Shown here one piece after another: positions 19,633-30,528 of a stretch of 64,000 bases of DNA; position 1 is the first letter of the stretch; each line of letters opens with the position of its first letter. The translations under genes were made by a program, and so were the position numbers. Source of the stretch: Orrella marina (GTDB lineage Bacteria > Pseudomonadota > Gammaproteobacteria > Burkholderiales > Burkholderiaceae_B). The stretch covers positions 1,488,001-1,552,000 of the forward strand of contig NZ_CP028901.1 of NCBI RefSeq assembly GCF_003058465.1, read 5' to 3'. A model generated the notes under the pieces. It did no database searches, was not told the origin of the DNA, and saw nothing but the letters and a program-made list of their open reading frames with translations.

Positions 19633-20264
19633 TCAGCCGAACAGCAACTCGTCAGAGTGAATCCTTCTTGCACCTGCTGCAAGCATTTTTTTCCAGGCGC
19701 GGGCAACAGAGCCTTCAAGATCGATTCCTCGGCAGGCATCTTCCAGCACATCCACTTTGTAGCCATATGTCAATGCATCAAGCACCGACCACAATACACA
19801 AAAGTCGGTCGCAAGCCCCCGATCACCAGATGATCAATCCCTCGGCTTCTGAGATAACCGTCTAAACCGGTCTGTGTTTGTCTGTCCGCTTCCAGAAAGG
19901 TCGAGTAGGAATCGATCATCCGGTGATGACCTTTTCGAATGATCAACTGCGCGCGCCTGTAATCGAGATCCTGCGCCAGTTCTGCACCTCGGGTGGCTTG
20001 AACACAGTGACTCGGCCATAGGGTCTGTTCACCATAATCGAGCAGAATGGTTTCAAAGGGCTGGCGACCAGGGTGGTGCTGCGCAAAAGAAACATGATCG
20101 TCAGGATGCCAGTCCTGCGTCACGATGATGTTTTCGAACCGGGAACTAACCTTGTTGATGACCGGGACGACCTGATCACCATGCTGAACGCCAAGCGCAC
20201 CACCAGGTAGAAAATCGTTCTGAATATCAACGACCAGCAATGCTTTGCGCATCGAAACGCTCAT
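19633..20264 (-). pseudogene. pncA: Nicotinamidase PncA, frameshifted
   Basis: Isochorismatase-fold enzyme that deamidates nicotinamide for NAD salvage. Before the break it has D13 (VVDIQNDF), metal ligands D51 and H53 (TQDWHPDDH) and H86 (WPSHC), and K111 (IIRKG). At a run of five G (19816-19820 on the plus strand, as C) the frame shifts; adding one G gives LATDFCVLWSVLDALTYGY, with the catalytic cysteine, through to SDELLFG and a total of 210 residues, normal for the family. As written, the enzyme would end without its cysteine. Confidence 0.9.
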
Positions 20265-20780
20265 GAAACCCCTTATCCTGTTACCAAATCGACTGAGCCA
20301 ACAGAAAGGGCAGCCTGAGTCACCCTTGAGTCTCTGGGAGGCTCCAAGCCATTTACATAAGCGAAACTTTAACCCAGCTCAGTCGTTCGCGCACCTCTGT
20401 GAGTACGATCACTTAGCTTGTTGTGTTTTGCTGGGGCTTGTTGGTTCCCGACAAAAGAGCGCTGGCCAGCTATAGAGCGTCAAGACGGTTTTGCTGAAAT
20501 TGCCAAATTCCGTTTCCAGACAAGTGCTGGTCCAGCACTTCCCGGATCGCCTGGAGGCCATACTGTTTGCACAACTGCGCTCTCACTACTCTCTCACCTT
20601 CCTCTCTTCACTGCACGCACTCCCGGCTAACTCAGTCGAGCATCGGCACAGACAGATGGTCAGGTTTCCGTACACATTGAACTATCATCTCTTGCAGTGT
20701 ATGCTCAGGGTATACCCTGACTTTATCTTGCAATTTCCAGACCAGAACTTACTTGTCAACGAACACCGACTGCCTTGCGA

Positions 20781-20808
20781 TTGACAATACCTATGAATAA
20801 CATAAATA
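20781..20808 (+). promoter_or_regulatory. ahpC: Probable sigma70 promoter of ahpCF
   Basis: A perfect -35 TTGACA (20781-20786) and a TAAATA -10 (20803-20808) are separated by 16 bp, about 125 bases before ahpC. The flanking sequence is AT-rich. A full OxyR site was not found. The rest of the 20265-20932 gap shows no supported gene. Confidence 0.5.
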
Positions 20809-20932
20809 AATTAAACTTCAAACTTTAATAGTTATCAACTAATATTCATACATGGCCGATAGCCACCCGCTGGTGAGGCAAATCACCAGCAAACCTTAAG
20901 TTTTCCACTGACTCACCTATGGAGTAATTGAT

Positions 20933-21496
20933 ATGTCATTAATCAACACCCAAGTGCAACCCTTCAAAGCACAGGCTTTCAAGCAAGGCAAATTCATCGA
21001 AGTGACCGAGAAGGACCTGCAAGGCAAGTGGTCAGTCCTGATTTTCATGCCAGCAGCTTTCACCTTCAACTGCCCGACCGAAGTTGAGGACGCTGCAGAT
21101 AACTACGCAGAATTCCAGAAGGCTGGAGCAGAAGTCTATATCGTCACAACCGATACCCACTTCTCGCACAAAGTGTGGCACGAGACATCCGACGCTGTGG
21201 GCAAAGCCCAGTTCGCGCTGGTCGGCGACCCTACACATCAACTCACACACGCATTTGACGTGCACATCGATGAAGAAGGTCTGGCACTTCGTGGCACTTT
21301 CATCACGAACCCGGAAGGCGTGATCAAGACCATGGAAGTCCACGACAACGCGATCGCTCGTGATATTTCAGAGACTCTGCGCAAGCTCAAGGCTGCCCAG
21401 TACGTAGCTGCTCACCCCAATGAAGTTTGCCCCGCCAAGTGGAACGAAGGCGCCAAGACGCTGACTCCCTCACTTGACCTGGTCGGCAAGATCTAA
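20933..21496 (+). CDS. ahpC: Alkyl hydroperoxide reductase subunit C (peroxiredoxin)
   Basis: 187 residues, the exact AhpC size. The peroxidatic cysteine is C47 in FTFNCPTE and the resolving cysteine is C166 in NEVCPAKW. It reduces H2O2 and organic peroxides in the cytoplasm and is recycled by AhpF, encoded next. A GGAG ribosome site precedes the ATG. Confidence 0.97.
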   Translation: MSLINTQVQPFKAQAFKQGKFIEVTEKDLQGKWSVLIFMPAAFTFNCPTEVEDAADNYAEFQKAGAEVYIVTTDTHFSHKVWHETSDAVGKAQFALVGDPTHQLTHAFDVHIDEEGLALRGTFITNPEGVIKTMEVHDNAIARDISETLRKLKAAQYVAAHPNEVCPAKWNEGAKTLTPSLDLVGKI

Positions 21497-21504
21497 GCAC
21501 AGCA

Positions 21505-21524
21505 AGCCCGACGTGGTTCGGGCT
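21505..21524 (+). terminator. Intergenic hairpin between ahpC and ahpF
   Basis: AGCCCGA (21505-21511) pairs with TCGGGCT (21518-21524) around a 6-nt loop, nine bases after the ahpC stop and without a T-run. Such hairpins often protect the upstream message, giving more AhpC than AhpF. Confidence 0.5.
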
Positions 21525-21579
21525 GAGCGCCCGAATCACTCAAGACTTTGAACCGTTGTGCTGTACAAGGAAACTGATC

Positions 21580-23160
21580 ATGTTGGACGATAACTTAAAG
21601 ACTCAACTCAAAGCCCACCTGGAAAGGGTGACCCAGCCATTCGAGATGGTTGCCACACTCGGCGAGGACGAGAAATCGCAGGAGTTGCTGGCGCTGCTGC
21701 AAGACATTAACGGTCTGTCCGACAAGATCACACTGCGTACAGACGGTCAGGCTTCGCGCAAACCATCCTTTCGCCTGAATCGAATCGGTTCGGACATGGG
21801 AGTTGAGTTCGCAGCGATCCCGCTTGGCCACGAATTTACTTCACTGGTCCTGTCGCTACTCTGGGTTGGCGGTCACCCCCCAAAAATCGAGGCCGACGTC
21901 ATTGAGCAGATCAAGTCGCTCGATGGAGAGTACCAGTTCGAAATTTACATGTCGCTGAGCTGCCACAACTGCCCTGATGTGGTTCAGGCACTCAACGTCA
22001 TGGCTGTACTGAACCCCAGGATCCGCGTTGTTACGATCGACGGTGCCCTCTTCCAGGATGAGGTCAACGAGCGCGAGGTAATGGCTGTACCGACGGTATT
22101 CCTGAACGGACAGATGTTCGAATCAGGCCGAATGGGTGTGGAAGAGATCGTCGCCCGTCTCGACACAAACTCAGCTGCTCGCGAAGCCGAGAAACTCAAC
22201 GCCAGGGATCCATATGAAGTCCTGATCATAGGCGGCGGTCCAGCCGGAGCTGCAGCGGGCGTATATGCCGCTCGCAAAGGAATACGAACGGGCATCGCAG
22301 CCGAGCGTTTCGGCGGACAAGTCAACGACACGAACGCAATCGAGAACTACATTTCGATTCTTGAGACAGATGGCCCGAAGTTTGCACAGGCACTCGAAGC
22401 CCACGTCAAGGCGTACGAAGTCGACGTCATGAATTTGCAGACTGCAGAAAAACTGGTCCCAGGCGAGGAGCCAGGTGATCTGATCGAAGTACACATGACC
22501 AACGGTGGTGTGCTCAAGTCCCGCAGTGTGATCCTCTCGACCGGTGCACGCTGGAGAAACGTCAACGTACCTGGCGAAGCCGAGTATCGCAACAAGGGGG
22601 TGGCTTACTGCCCGCATTGCGATGGTCCACTCTTCAAAGGCAAGCGTGTAGGCGTGATCGGTGGTGGCAACTCTGGCGTTGAAGCAGCGATTGACCTGGC
22701 TGGAATTGTAGGTCACGTCACTTTGCTAGAGTTTGCAGAGAATCTGCGTGCCGATGCGGTTCTTATCAGCAAGCTCAAGAGCCTGCCCAACGTTGAGGTC
22801 ATCACCAACGCCCAGACAACCGAGTTTACCGGAACCAACGGCAAACTTGATGGCCTGAATTACAAGGATCGTACAACCGGCGAGAGCCATCGCGTCGAGA
22901 TGGAAGGAGTATTTATCCAGATTGGACTGGTGCCCAACACCGAATGGCTCAAGGGCACCCTCGAGTTGAGCAAGTATGGTGAGATTGTCGTGGATGCGCG
23001 CGGCGCCACCAGCATACCTGGTGTATTTGCAGCGGGCGATGCCACCACAGTCCCATACAAGCAGATCGTCATCGCTGCGGGCGATGGATCCAAAGCTGCC
23101 CTAAGCGCCTTTGACTACCTCATCCGCACCCCGGCACCGGTGACAGCTGTCTCTGCCTGA
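21580..23160 (+). CDS. ahpF: Alkyl hydroperoxide reductase subunit F
   Basis: 526 residues from the ATG at 21580 (AAGGAA upstream). The N-terminal double thioredoxin fold holds C128-x-x-C131 (SCHNC); the thioredoxin-reductase part has the FAD loop GGGPAG (218-223), the redox pair C344-x-x-C347 in CPHC and the NADH loop GGGNSG (361-366). It passes electrons from NADH to AhpC. Confidence 0.97.
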   Translation: MLDDNLKTQLKAHLERVTQPFEMVATLGEDEKSQELLALLQDINGLSDKITLRTDGQASRKPSFRLNRIGSDMGVEFAAIPLGHEFTSLVLSLLWVGGHPPKIEADVIEQIKSLDGEYQFEIYMSLSCHNCPDVVQALNVMAVLNPRIRVVTIDGALFQDEVNEREVMAVPTVFLNGQMFESGRMGVEEIVARLDTNSAAREAEKLNARDPYEVLIIGGGPAGAAAGVYAARKGIRTGIAAERFGGQVNDTNAIENYISILETDGPKFAQALEAHVKAYEVDVMNLQTAEKLVPGEEPGDLIEVHMTNGGVLKSRSVILSTGARWRNVNVPGEAEYRNKGVAYCPHCDGPLFKGKRVGVIGGGNSGVEAAIDLAGIVGHVTLLEFAENLRADAVLISKLKSLPNVEVITNAQTTEFTGTNGKLDGLNYKDRTTGESHRVEMEGVFIQIGLVPNTEWLKGTLELSKYGEIVVDARGATSIPGVFAAGDATTVPYKQIVIAAGDGSKAALSAFDYLIRTPAPVTAVSA

Positions 23161-23182
23161 ACGAACTTGTCTCCTGTACCTG

Positions 23183-23265
23183 AGGTGGGCCTTTGAGCGT
23201 GTACCCACCTTTGAGCACCGCTCTCACCCAGCCGTTTTATGGCTGAGAAGGCGGTGTTTTTTTTT
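23183..23265 (+). terminator. Double-hairpin terminator after ahpF
   Basis: A first stem AGGTGGG/CCCACCT (23183-23210) is followed by a second, CACCGC...CAGCC/GGCTG...GCGGTG (23216-23256), ending in nine T. This is a strong intrinsic terminator for the ahpCF operon. The remaining gap to 23527 should contain the frmA promoter; no regulator gene is present. Confidence 0.85.
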
Positions 23266-23512
23266 GGGTACAGCCAGACTGGCCTGACTGCTTGCCTATG
23301 CCGGTCTGGCATGCGCGTTTACGCAAACCCTTGAATGGTCATGGGTGTAGAATCAAGGTTTATAAAGTACGTATCGACTAGACACCGACTCAACGTTCCA
23401 AGTCCGCGTATCTGGGCAAATGGTTTATCTCTGCGTGCGGGTCCCCACCGACCTGCGCTGAATAAAGAATAGTGACTGGAGTTTGCTGACATCTGCTGTC
23501 AGTCAGCCCTAA

Positions 23513-24643
<1,131 letters not shown>

Positions 24644-24671
24644 AAATCAAGTCAATCCGGGAACGTCTTCA

Positions 24672-25514
24672 ATGGAATTAATTGCTTCGCAGCGCTGTTT
24701 TGGGGGTCAGCAAAATCGCTACCGCCATCGATCCAAGGTGCTTGATTGCGATATGACTTTCGGCGTGTTTCTGCCTCCCCAGGCAGAGCCTGGTGCGAGA
24801 CTGCCGGTGGTCTACTGGCTCTCTGGCCTGACCTGCACCGACGAGAACTTCACCCAGAAAGCGGGTGCTCAACGCGTAGCAGCAGCCTTGGGACTGGTGA
24901 TCGTTGCACCTGACACCAGCCCCAGAGGAGAGAACATTCCCGCCGATCCGGACAATGCCTGGGACTTCGGGCTGGGCGCTGGCTTTTACGTCAACGCAAC
25001 ACAAACGCCTTGGGCTGCTCACTACCAGATGCACGATTACATTGTCAAAGAACTGCCAGCACTGGTGGAGTCCGAGTTTCCTGTCTCACAAAGGCGTGCG
25101 ATCAGCGGTCACTCGATGGGTGGACACGGGGCACTGGTCTGCGCCTTTCGCAACCCTGGACTCTACGAATCGGTCTCAGCCTTTGCACCGATCACCAATC
25201 CGGCAAAGGTTCCCTGGGGCATCAAGGCGCTCACAGGATATCTGGGAGACGATGCGGCCACCTGGCGCGAATGGGACGCCTGTGAGCTGATCAGTCGTGC
25301 CACAGAGCGCCTGCCGATTCTGATCGATCAGGGGCTGGCTGACAGCTTCCTCGACACTCAGCTCAAACCAGAGCGTATCGCTGAAGCGGCCCGACAGGCT
25401 GACTATCCACTGACCCTGCGCTTGCAGCCAGACTACGACCATAGCTATTATTTCATTGCCAGTTTCATCGAGGATCACCTGCACCACCACGCCAGAGTGT
25501 TGCTGAGAGACTGA
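24672..25514 (+). CDS. fghA: S-formylglutathione hydrolase
   Basis: 280 residues from the ATG at 24672, the family length; the open frame extends upstream into frmA without similarity. Esterase-D-type serine hydrolase with nucleophile S148 in GHSMGG, acid D224 in DQGLADSFL and H257 in YDHSYYF. It releases formate and glutathione, completing the pathway begun by FrmA. Confidence 0.96.
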   Translation: MELIASQRCFGGQQNRYRHRSKVLDCDMTFGVFLPPQAEPGARLPVVYWLSGLTCTDENFTQKAGAQRVAAALGLVIVAPDTSPRGENIPADPDNAWDFGLGAGFYVNATQTPWAAHYQMHDYIVKELPALVESEFPVSQRRAISGHSMGGHGALVCAFRNPGLYESVSAFAPITNPAKVPWGIKALTGYLGDDAATWREWDACELISRATERLPILIDQGLADSFLDTQLKPERIAEAARQADYPLTLRLQPDYDHSYYFIASFIEDHLHHHARVLLRD

Positions 25515-25823
25515 GGGTTTCAACTCAGTACTCACCCAGCAGAAAACATCCCAATTATTTTTAGTGTTCTGTGCGTTTACCTGTTTCTGTATCCATCGGT
25601 CTGATGGCTGGAACGACATCAAAATGCGGCTTTTGTTCGATGACAATATTTCTTCATTCCTTTCGATTGTGCCATTCGGTCTTTTCTGAGCACTTGCTGC
25701 TGCCAGCCTCAAGCGAGACACTCATGGGAGTATCACAAAATCAGAATATGAGAGGATGCACATCCCGGGTCAGCGAAGCCCTCCACATCCGAACATAAAC
25801 AGGTAAGAGAGGGATTGCACCAA

Positions 25824-26318
25824 GTGAACTACACACAAATTCTCGAAGAACTGCAAAAAGCCTCGGCGTTCGACCTGTATCGTCTGAGGGCGGCTATTGA
25901 TACGGAGCTTGAGCGCCCTAGATGGATCATGTCCATTCAGGCGCAGCTTCGCCCGGGACAGGAAGTCACGTACTTCAACCCTGGTACGAACCGCCTGGTC
26001 AAAGCACTCTTGCTCGAGTTCCGAAGAAAGAATGCAGCAGTCAAGGATCTCGATACAGGCAAGAGTTGGCTGATTCCATATGCCGCGATCAATCTGGATG
26101 GTGCTGATGTGGAAATTCGTGAACAACCCCACGAAGGGCTGAGCCGCCAGTCGCTCTCGATCGGGGATCTTGTCGGATTCATGGATGCCGAGAATGAACA
26201 GCAATGTGGACGAATCATCCGTCTGAACGACCGGACGGTGACTCTGGACGCTGGACAACGCCGCTGGCGAGTGTCCTACTCCCTGCTACACAGGATCGTC
26301 GACATCGAAGCCGAGTGA
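25824..26318 (+). CDS. Hypothetical protein with two beta-rich repeats
   Basis: About 164 residues from GTG at 25824 (GGGA upstream); TTG at 25815 is also possible. An N-terminal helical stretch (ILEELQKASAFDLYRLRAAI) precedes two similar modules: RPGQEVTYFNPGTNRLVKAL...KSWLIPYAAINL and SIGDLVGFMDAENEQQCGRI...WRVSYSLLHRIV. They look like SH3/KOW-type small barrels. I recognise this only as a conserved hypothetical type; no function is claimed. The 309-base gap upstream shows nothing. Confidence 0.75.
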   Translation: MNYTQILEELQKASAFDLYRLRAAIDTELERPRWIMSIQAQLRPGQEVTYFNPGTNRLVKALLLEFRRKNAAVKDLDTGKSWLIPYAAINLDGADVEIREQPHEGLSRQSLSIGDLVGFMDAENEQQCGRIIRLNDRTVTLDAGQRRWRVSYSLLHRIVDIEAE

Positions 26319-26390
26319 CCAGACAAGCAAGCTCACCGTTCTGCTTAAAGGCAGGTGGTGTCATCTTGACAGAGGACACCACGGTCACCT

Positions 26391-27538
26391 TCAGTTCAAG
26401 CTGGCCAAGGCTGCACTACGATTTTTCTGCCACAGTTCAGCAAACTTCTCGTCAGGCAGATCCTTGCCTTCGTTCATGGTGGTCTCCCAAGCTGCCTGCA
26501 GGGCCTTCAGGCGCTTGAGACGGGCGTCATTCCACTTTTCTGCCTGGTCGTCCCAGATCCCCTTCTCTTTCAGGTACTTGATCGCACCTGGGTGATAAGG
26601 AGCATCGGCTGGCGGCTTACCTGATTGTTCAAGGTTCCAGCGTGGCATGACGGCCGTCGCATCCTTGTACATATCGAAAGTCTCGTCCATCGCTTTAACA
26701 AAGTTGTACGCTTGCTCATCGGTCATGTCGGCCCGTGCGATAAGAACCGGGTAGCGATAGGACACAATCTCCACCGGATTATCCTTGGACAGGCCAGCAC
26801 CAACTGTTTCGACAATGGGGCCAAGATAAGGAGCAACCGCCTGCATCCTGTCCCAACCTTTCTTGTCATCTGTCGGCACACCGAGCCAGTGAATGCCACG
26901 GGGCGACTCGGCCAGTTCATACATCTGGCTTGGCGTAGTCGTCGTGCATGTCGCATCGGACTGACCCGCAGCGATCGAACTCATGCCAGCAGCATAAGTC
27001 GGAAACATCACTATCTCAACGTCGTCAAAGGTCAGACCACCAAAGCTGATGTAACCCTCACACTTGACGTTGAGAGATGGGTTGCCTGCAACCAGAGCCA
27101 GACGCTTGCCCCGAAGGTCTTCAAACGTCTTGATGTTGGCATCCTTTGCAGTGGGCATGCCAAACGAAGATGGACGTCCGGCGAGCACTCTCAAGTCCTG
27201 AGGCCCCCAGCGTTTGGCGGCAAAGTCCTCGGTCCCTTCCGTTGCAAAGAAAGCTTCCGTTGCCAGAAAACCAACATCGGCCCGCTTCTGTACAACTGGC
27301 TGAAGACGTCCGATCGACGAACCTGATGGTTGAATCCGGACTTTGGTTCCATACTTTTTACCGAATGCATCGGCCATCGCCGATGCTTCTGCGTATCCGG
27401 CAGACCCTACATCGTAGGACGACCAGGTCATGCTGGGGGCAGATTCTGCGCCGCCGCACCAGCACCAAATGCCATCAGCAGACATGCTGCAATGCCTGTG
27501 ATGTGACGCTGAGCCCGTTGTTGCTTGGGATGTTTCAT
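26391..27538 (-). pseudogene. TAXI family TRAP transporter solute-binding protein, frameshifted
   Basis: The ATG at 27538 has GGAGGAGG upstream and begins a signal peptide (HITGIAACLLMAFGAGAAAQ). The frame breaks at a run of five G (27435-27439, plus strand); one extra base gives QNLPPSMTWSSYDVGSAGY and a normal 382-residue TAXI protein with KYGTKVRIQPSGSSIGRL, GKRLALVAGNPSLN and TYAAGMSSIAAGQSDAT. TAXI receptors serve TRAP permeases for small organic anions; no permease gene is nearby. Either a sequencing slip or a dead gene. Confidence 0.88.
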
Positions 27539-28129
27539 GTGTTGCCTCCTCCTTGTGGTTTTCTGCTGCAGGTCACCCTGCCGTACAACTACACAACATC
27601 GATACGCCTTTCTGGCGGTCAAATTTAAACTTGGGCAATGACGGCAATCTTTTTAGTCGGGTGATGGCCGAAATCCACAAACACAACTCATTCGGACCAG
27701 CATTTCCTGTTTCTGCTGCCTGCAAAGTTTGTATGATGAAGCAGTGCTTCCCAGACAATCTCTACCCAAGTGCCTGTACGATGCAACCTGGCTCAAGTAT
27801 GGTCAAGCTTCCCGGCCCAAAAAACGGGTAATTCCTGATACGAAAATACTTTGTTCCTGTGGTGACTGCACCGCGCTCCAGACCGCAACACCCAGCTAAC
27901 GAGGGGTTCATTACGATTTTCTTAAGGAAATATCTAGAGGTCCTACTCCACCTAGCGATCAGGCATTGTGGGCAACACCAGACCTGATCGAAGCCTGATC
28001 ACGCGGTGCACTACAGACGCAGTAACCGATGAGGACAGGAAACAAGCGAGAGCCGTCTGCGCCTTTGTAGGTAGTCAAGTAAACGGATACTTTTCGACTG
28101 GGCAGACCCTGCACTTCGGTCGTCGATAC
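27539..28129. other. Gap without a supported gene
   Basis: 591 bases between the TAXI gene and the YihY gene, both on the minus strand. Short overlapping frames only; nothing recognisable. Confidence 0.35.
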
Positions 28130-29044
28130 TCAGTCAGCGACAACCTGATAACTAACGCATACGGCGTTCGAGCGTGGCCGAATCGTGCCTCCTCTAGCCT
28201 CTAACTGGGCTCGAGTGAAAGCTGCGCCAAAAAGCAGAATGAGAGACGAGTAGTTGACCCACATCAGAAGCAAAACCAGAGACCCTGCCGCACCATAAGT
28301 GGACGCAGGGGCAGCCGTCGACAGGTAGATTGCAATGAGTGCGCGCCCGGTGACAAATAGCAGCGCAGTGACGAATGCGCCCACAAGAACGTCTCGCCAC
28401 TCGAGCAGCACGTCCGGCAGGATCCGGAAAATTGACGCAAACAAAAGGGTGATCACCAGCAACGAAATGACCCAGTCGATCGCAAGTACTAAAAAAGAGT
28501 GAACCGCCAACCAGTTCTGCGTGAACTCAATTGTCGCCCTGACTGCCACACTCAAGGTCATCGAGACAAGCATCACAAATCCGATACCGAGTACCACCGT
28601 CAGCGATAACAACCGTCGCATGACGTAAACAAGAATGCCACTTTGTGTTGGCTTGGGTGCCACACCCCAGATTGAATTAAGTGCACCCTGCATCTGGGCA
28701 AACACGGTTGTCGCGCCGAATAGCATCGCCCCAAATCCAGCGATGGCCGGCAACATACCGGCCTTCTCGATCCTGCTGTTCTCTATCGCCGTCTGGACAG
28801 CCAGAGAAGCCTGATCTCCGATGGTTGCTCGCAACTGATCAGTCAACTGAACTAGCGCAACGTTCTCGTCAAACACCAGGCCGACCAGCATGACAGCAAC
28901 TATCAGCACAGGTGCGATTGAAAAGACTGTAAAAAAGGCGAGTGCTGCCGCGTGCACGAACACACGCCCTTCAAGCCAGATCTTGAGCGTAGTGCGAAAC
29001 ACACCGAGCCAGTGGCGATAGATATGGGTTAAGTTTTTCTGCAT
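28130..29044 (-). CDS. YihY/BrkB family inner-membrane protein
   Basis: 304 residues from the ATG at 29044; an upstream TTG would add 14. About six transmembrane helices, with the family features VFVHAAALAFFTVFSIAPVL, MQGALNSIWGV and STYGAAGSLVLLLMWVNYSS. The family was once annotated as ribonuclease BN, wrongly; its role is envelope-related and not settled. Monocistronic. Confidence 0.88.
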   Translation of the reverse strand: MQKNLTHIYRHWLGVFRTTLKIWLEGRVFVHAAALAFFTVFSIAPVLIVAVMLVGLVFDENVALVQLTDQLRATIGDQASLAVQTAIENSRIEKAGMLPAIAGFGAMLFGATTVFAQMQGALNSIWGVAPKPTQSGILVYVMRRLLSLTVVLGIGFVMLVSMTLSVAVRATIEFTQNWLAVHSFLVLAIDWVISLLVITLLFASIFRILPDVLLEWRDVLVGAFVTALLFVTGRALIAIYLSTAAPASTYGAAGSLVLLLMWVNYSSLILLFGAAFTRAQLEARGGTIRPRSNAVCVSYQVVAD

Positions 29045-29670
29045 TGCGAAATCATAATTGTTCTGCGGTGCAATTAACTTGCACAATCGCTGCGAACCAG
29101 TTACCCGTAGAACATTTCATGATCTGACGGTCAAAGTTTCACGAAAAATGGGCTCATGCTCAACTGGAATTCGAGCACCTTCAACGTTCTGGATGAGGAA
29201 TTCGCAGCATTGCTGGTGACCAATTGCGATCCGCCAGTACTTCGTCGACGCCCACGCAGCCATTGCCTAAGGGCCAGCAACGTTGCCACCCGGCACTGAG
29301 CAAGGCGAAACCCTGCTTAGTTTACCCCAGTCAGGAATTCAATCTGAGTCAGCCCTTGGTGTACACCAATGGCCAGGACTATATGCTTGAGATAAAGAAC
29401 GGGATAGTCTGCGAGAATACTTTCAGAATCATGAAGAACAGCGCACCTGTCCACAACCGACTAGATAGCGGTATACACTCGATCGCGTGGTAATGGCATA
29501 TCTGACAAAGCGAGAAAGAAACGCCAGTCGGTATGGATTCGCTGCTGTCATCCCAGGGATCTCGCGTATCGCGGTGTGACGCTGCCAGACTGATTGCGTG
29601 CAGGGGCGATTTGCCGTTTACGCACACCGCCACTTCTCAACCAACCCGTCCGAATCATTCTATCTAAACC
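29045..29670. other. Gap without a supported gene
   Basis: 626 bases between divergent genes. Weak frames on both strands match no family. It must include the promoters for the YihY-type and YdcF-type genes. Confidence 0.35.
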
Positions 29671-30465
29671 ATGTCATTTGACCTGAACTCCCTGATCAAA
29701 TTTCTGACCTGGCTCGCATCACCGATGGGTGCGTTTACAGCCTGTGCGCTCTTGTCTTTCGTTCTGCTTGTCTTTCACCAGGCCCGCAAGTTCCGGACCT
29801 GGGTCATCCTGCTGGCTTGTCTGCAGCTGATATTTTTTGCACTCCCGGGCGTGGCAGCGTGGTTACACCGTGGCCTGGAACACCAGGCTCATCAGATTGT
29901 GGCGCAGCGATCTGTACAGCAACCCTTTGCTGGCATTCTGCTTCTGGGCGGCGCTGGACAGTCTTTCCCGTCCTCGATTGCCAGCACCTTCGGGCATGCA
30001 GATTTCGGTGACGCCGTTGACCGGATTCTCTATGCAGCACAACTGTATCGAGAAGGCGTGGCGCCCAGGATCATCATCACTGGTGGCAACTGGCGCCTCG
30101 AAGATACCGACAGGCCCAGCGAAGCTTCAAGCACTCGGGAGTTGCTGATCCATCTCGGTGTGCCGGCCGAGGACATTCTGGTCGAAGAGCGCTCCCGAAC
30201 AACTCGAGAAAATTTTCTGTACACAGACGCTCTGCTCAAACAACACGGCATCAATGGGCCGCTGGCGCTGGTCACTTCGGCCAGCCACATGCCCAGAGCA
30301 ATCCGCAATGCCCAAACACTCAGGATTGATGCTGAAGGTTTTCCGACAGACTGGAGAAGTCATGGCCTGATGCTCCACGCGCTGCCCTGGTTGCCCAGTG
30401 CAAGCGCCCTGAGCCAGTCCGAGGTTGCCCTGAAAGAGTGGCTTGCCTATCTCATAGACTATTGA
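29671..30465 (+). CDS. YdcF/ElyC/SanA family (DUF218) membrane protein
   Basis: 264 residues. Two N-terminal transmembrane segments (about 12-35 and 42-62) precede a periplasmic DUF218 domain with AGILLLGGAG, AAQLYREGVAPRIIITGG, EERSRTTRENFLYT and LVTSASHMPRA. ElyC and SanA members affect cell-wall precursor or envelope integrity; this one is assigned only to the family. It converges with the outer-membrane protein gene. Confidence 0.88.
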   Translation: MSFDLNSLIKFLTWLASPMGAFTACALLSFVLLVFHQARKFRTWVILLACLQLIFFALPGVAAWLHRGLEHQAHQIVAQRSVQQPFAGILLLGGAGQSFPSSIASTFGHADFGDAVDRILYAAQLYREGVAPRIIITGGNWRLEDTDRPSEASSTRELLIHLGVPAEDILVEERSRTTRENFLYTDALLKQHGINGPLALVTSASHMPRAIRNAQTLRIDAEGFPTDWRSHGLMLHALPWLPSASALSQSEVALKEWLAYLIDY

Positions 30466-30528
30466 AACTCGCACACCCATCCCAAGGATCCAGGCTTACT
30501 CACAAGCATAGCCAGGAACATGAATGAG

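Noticed and set aside
20491..20784. 97-codon plus-strand frame upstream of ahpC
   Set aside because: It runs into the probable ahpC promoter and its translation shows no domain.
20800..20875. OxyR-like ATAG/CTAA spacing upstream of ahpC
   Set aside because: Only the first two of four half-sites fit the ATAG-N7-CTAT pattern; too weak to annotate.
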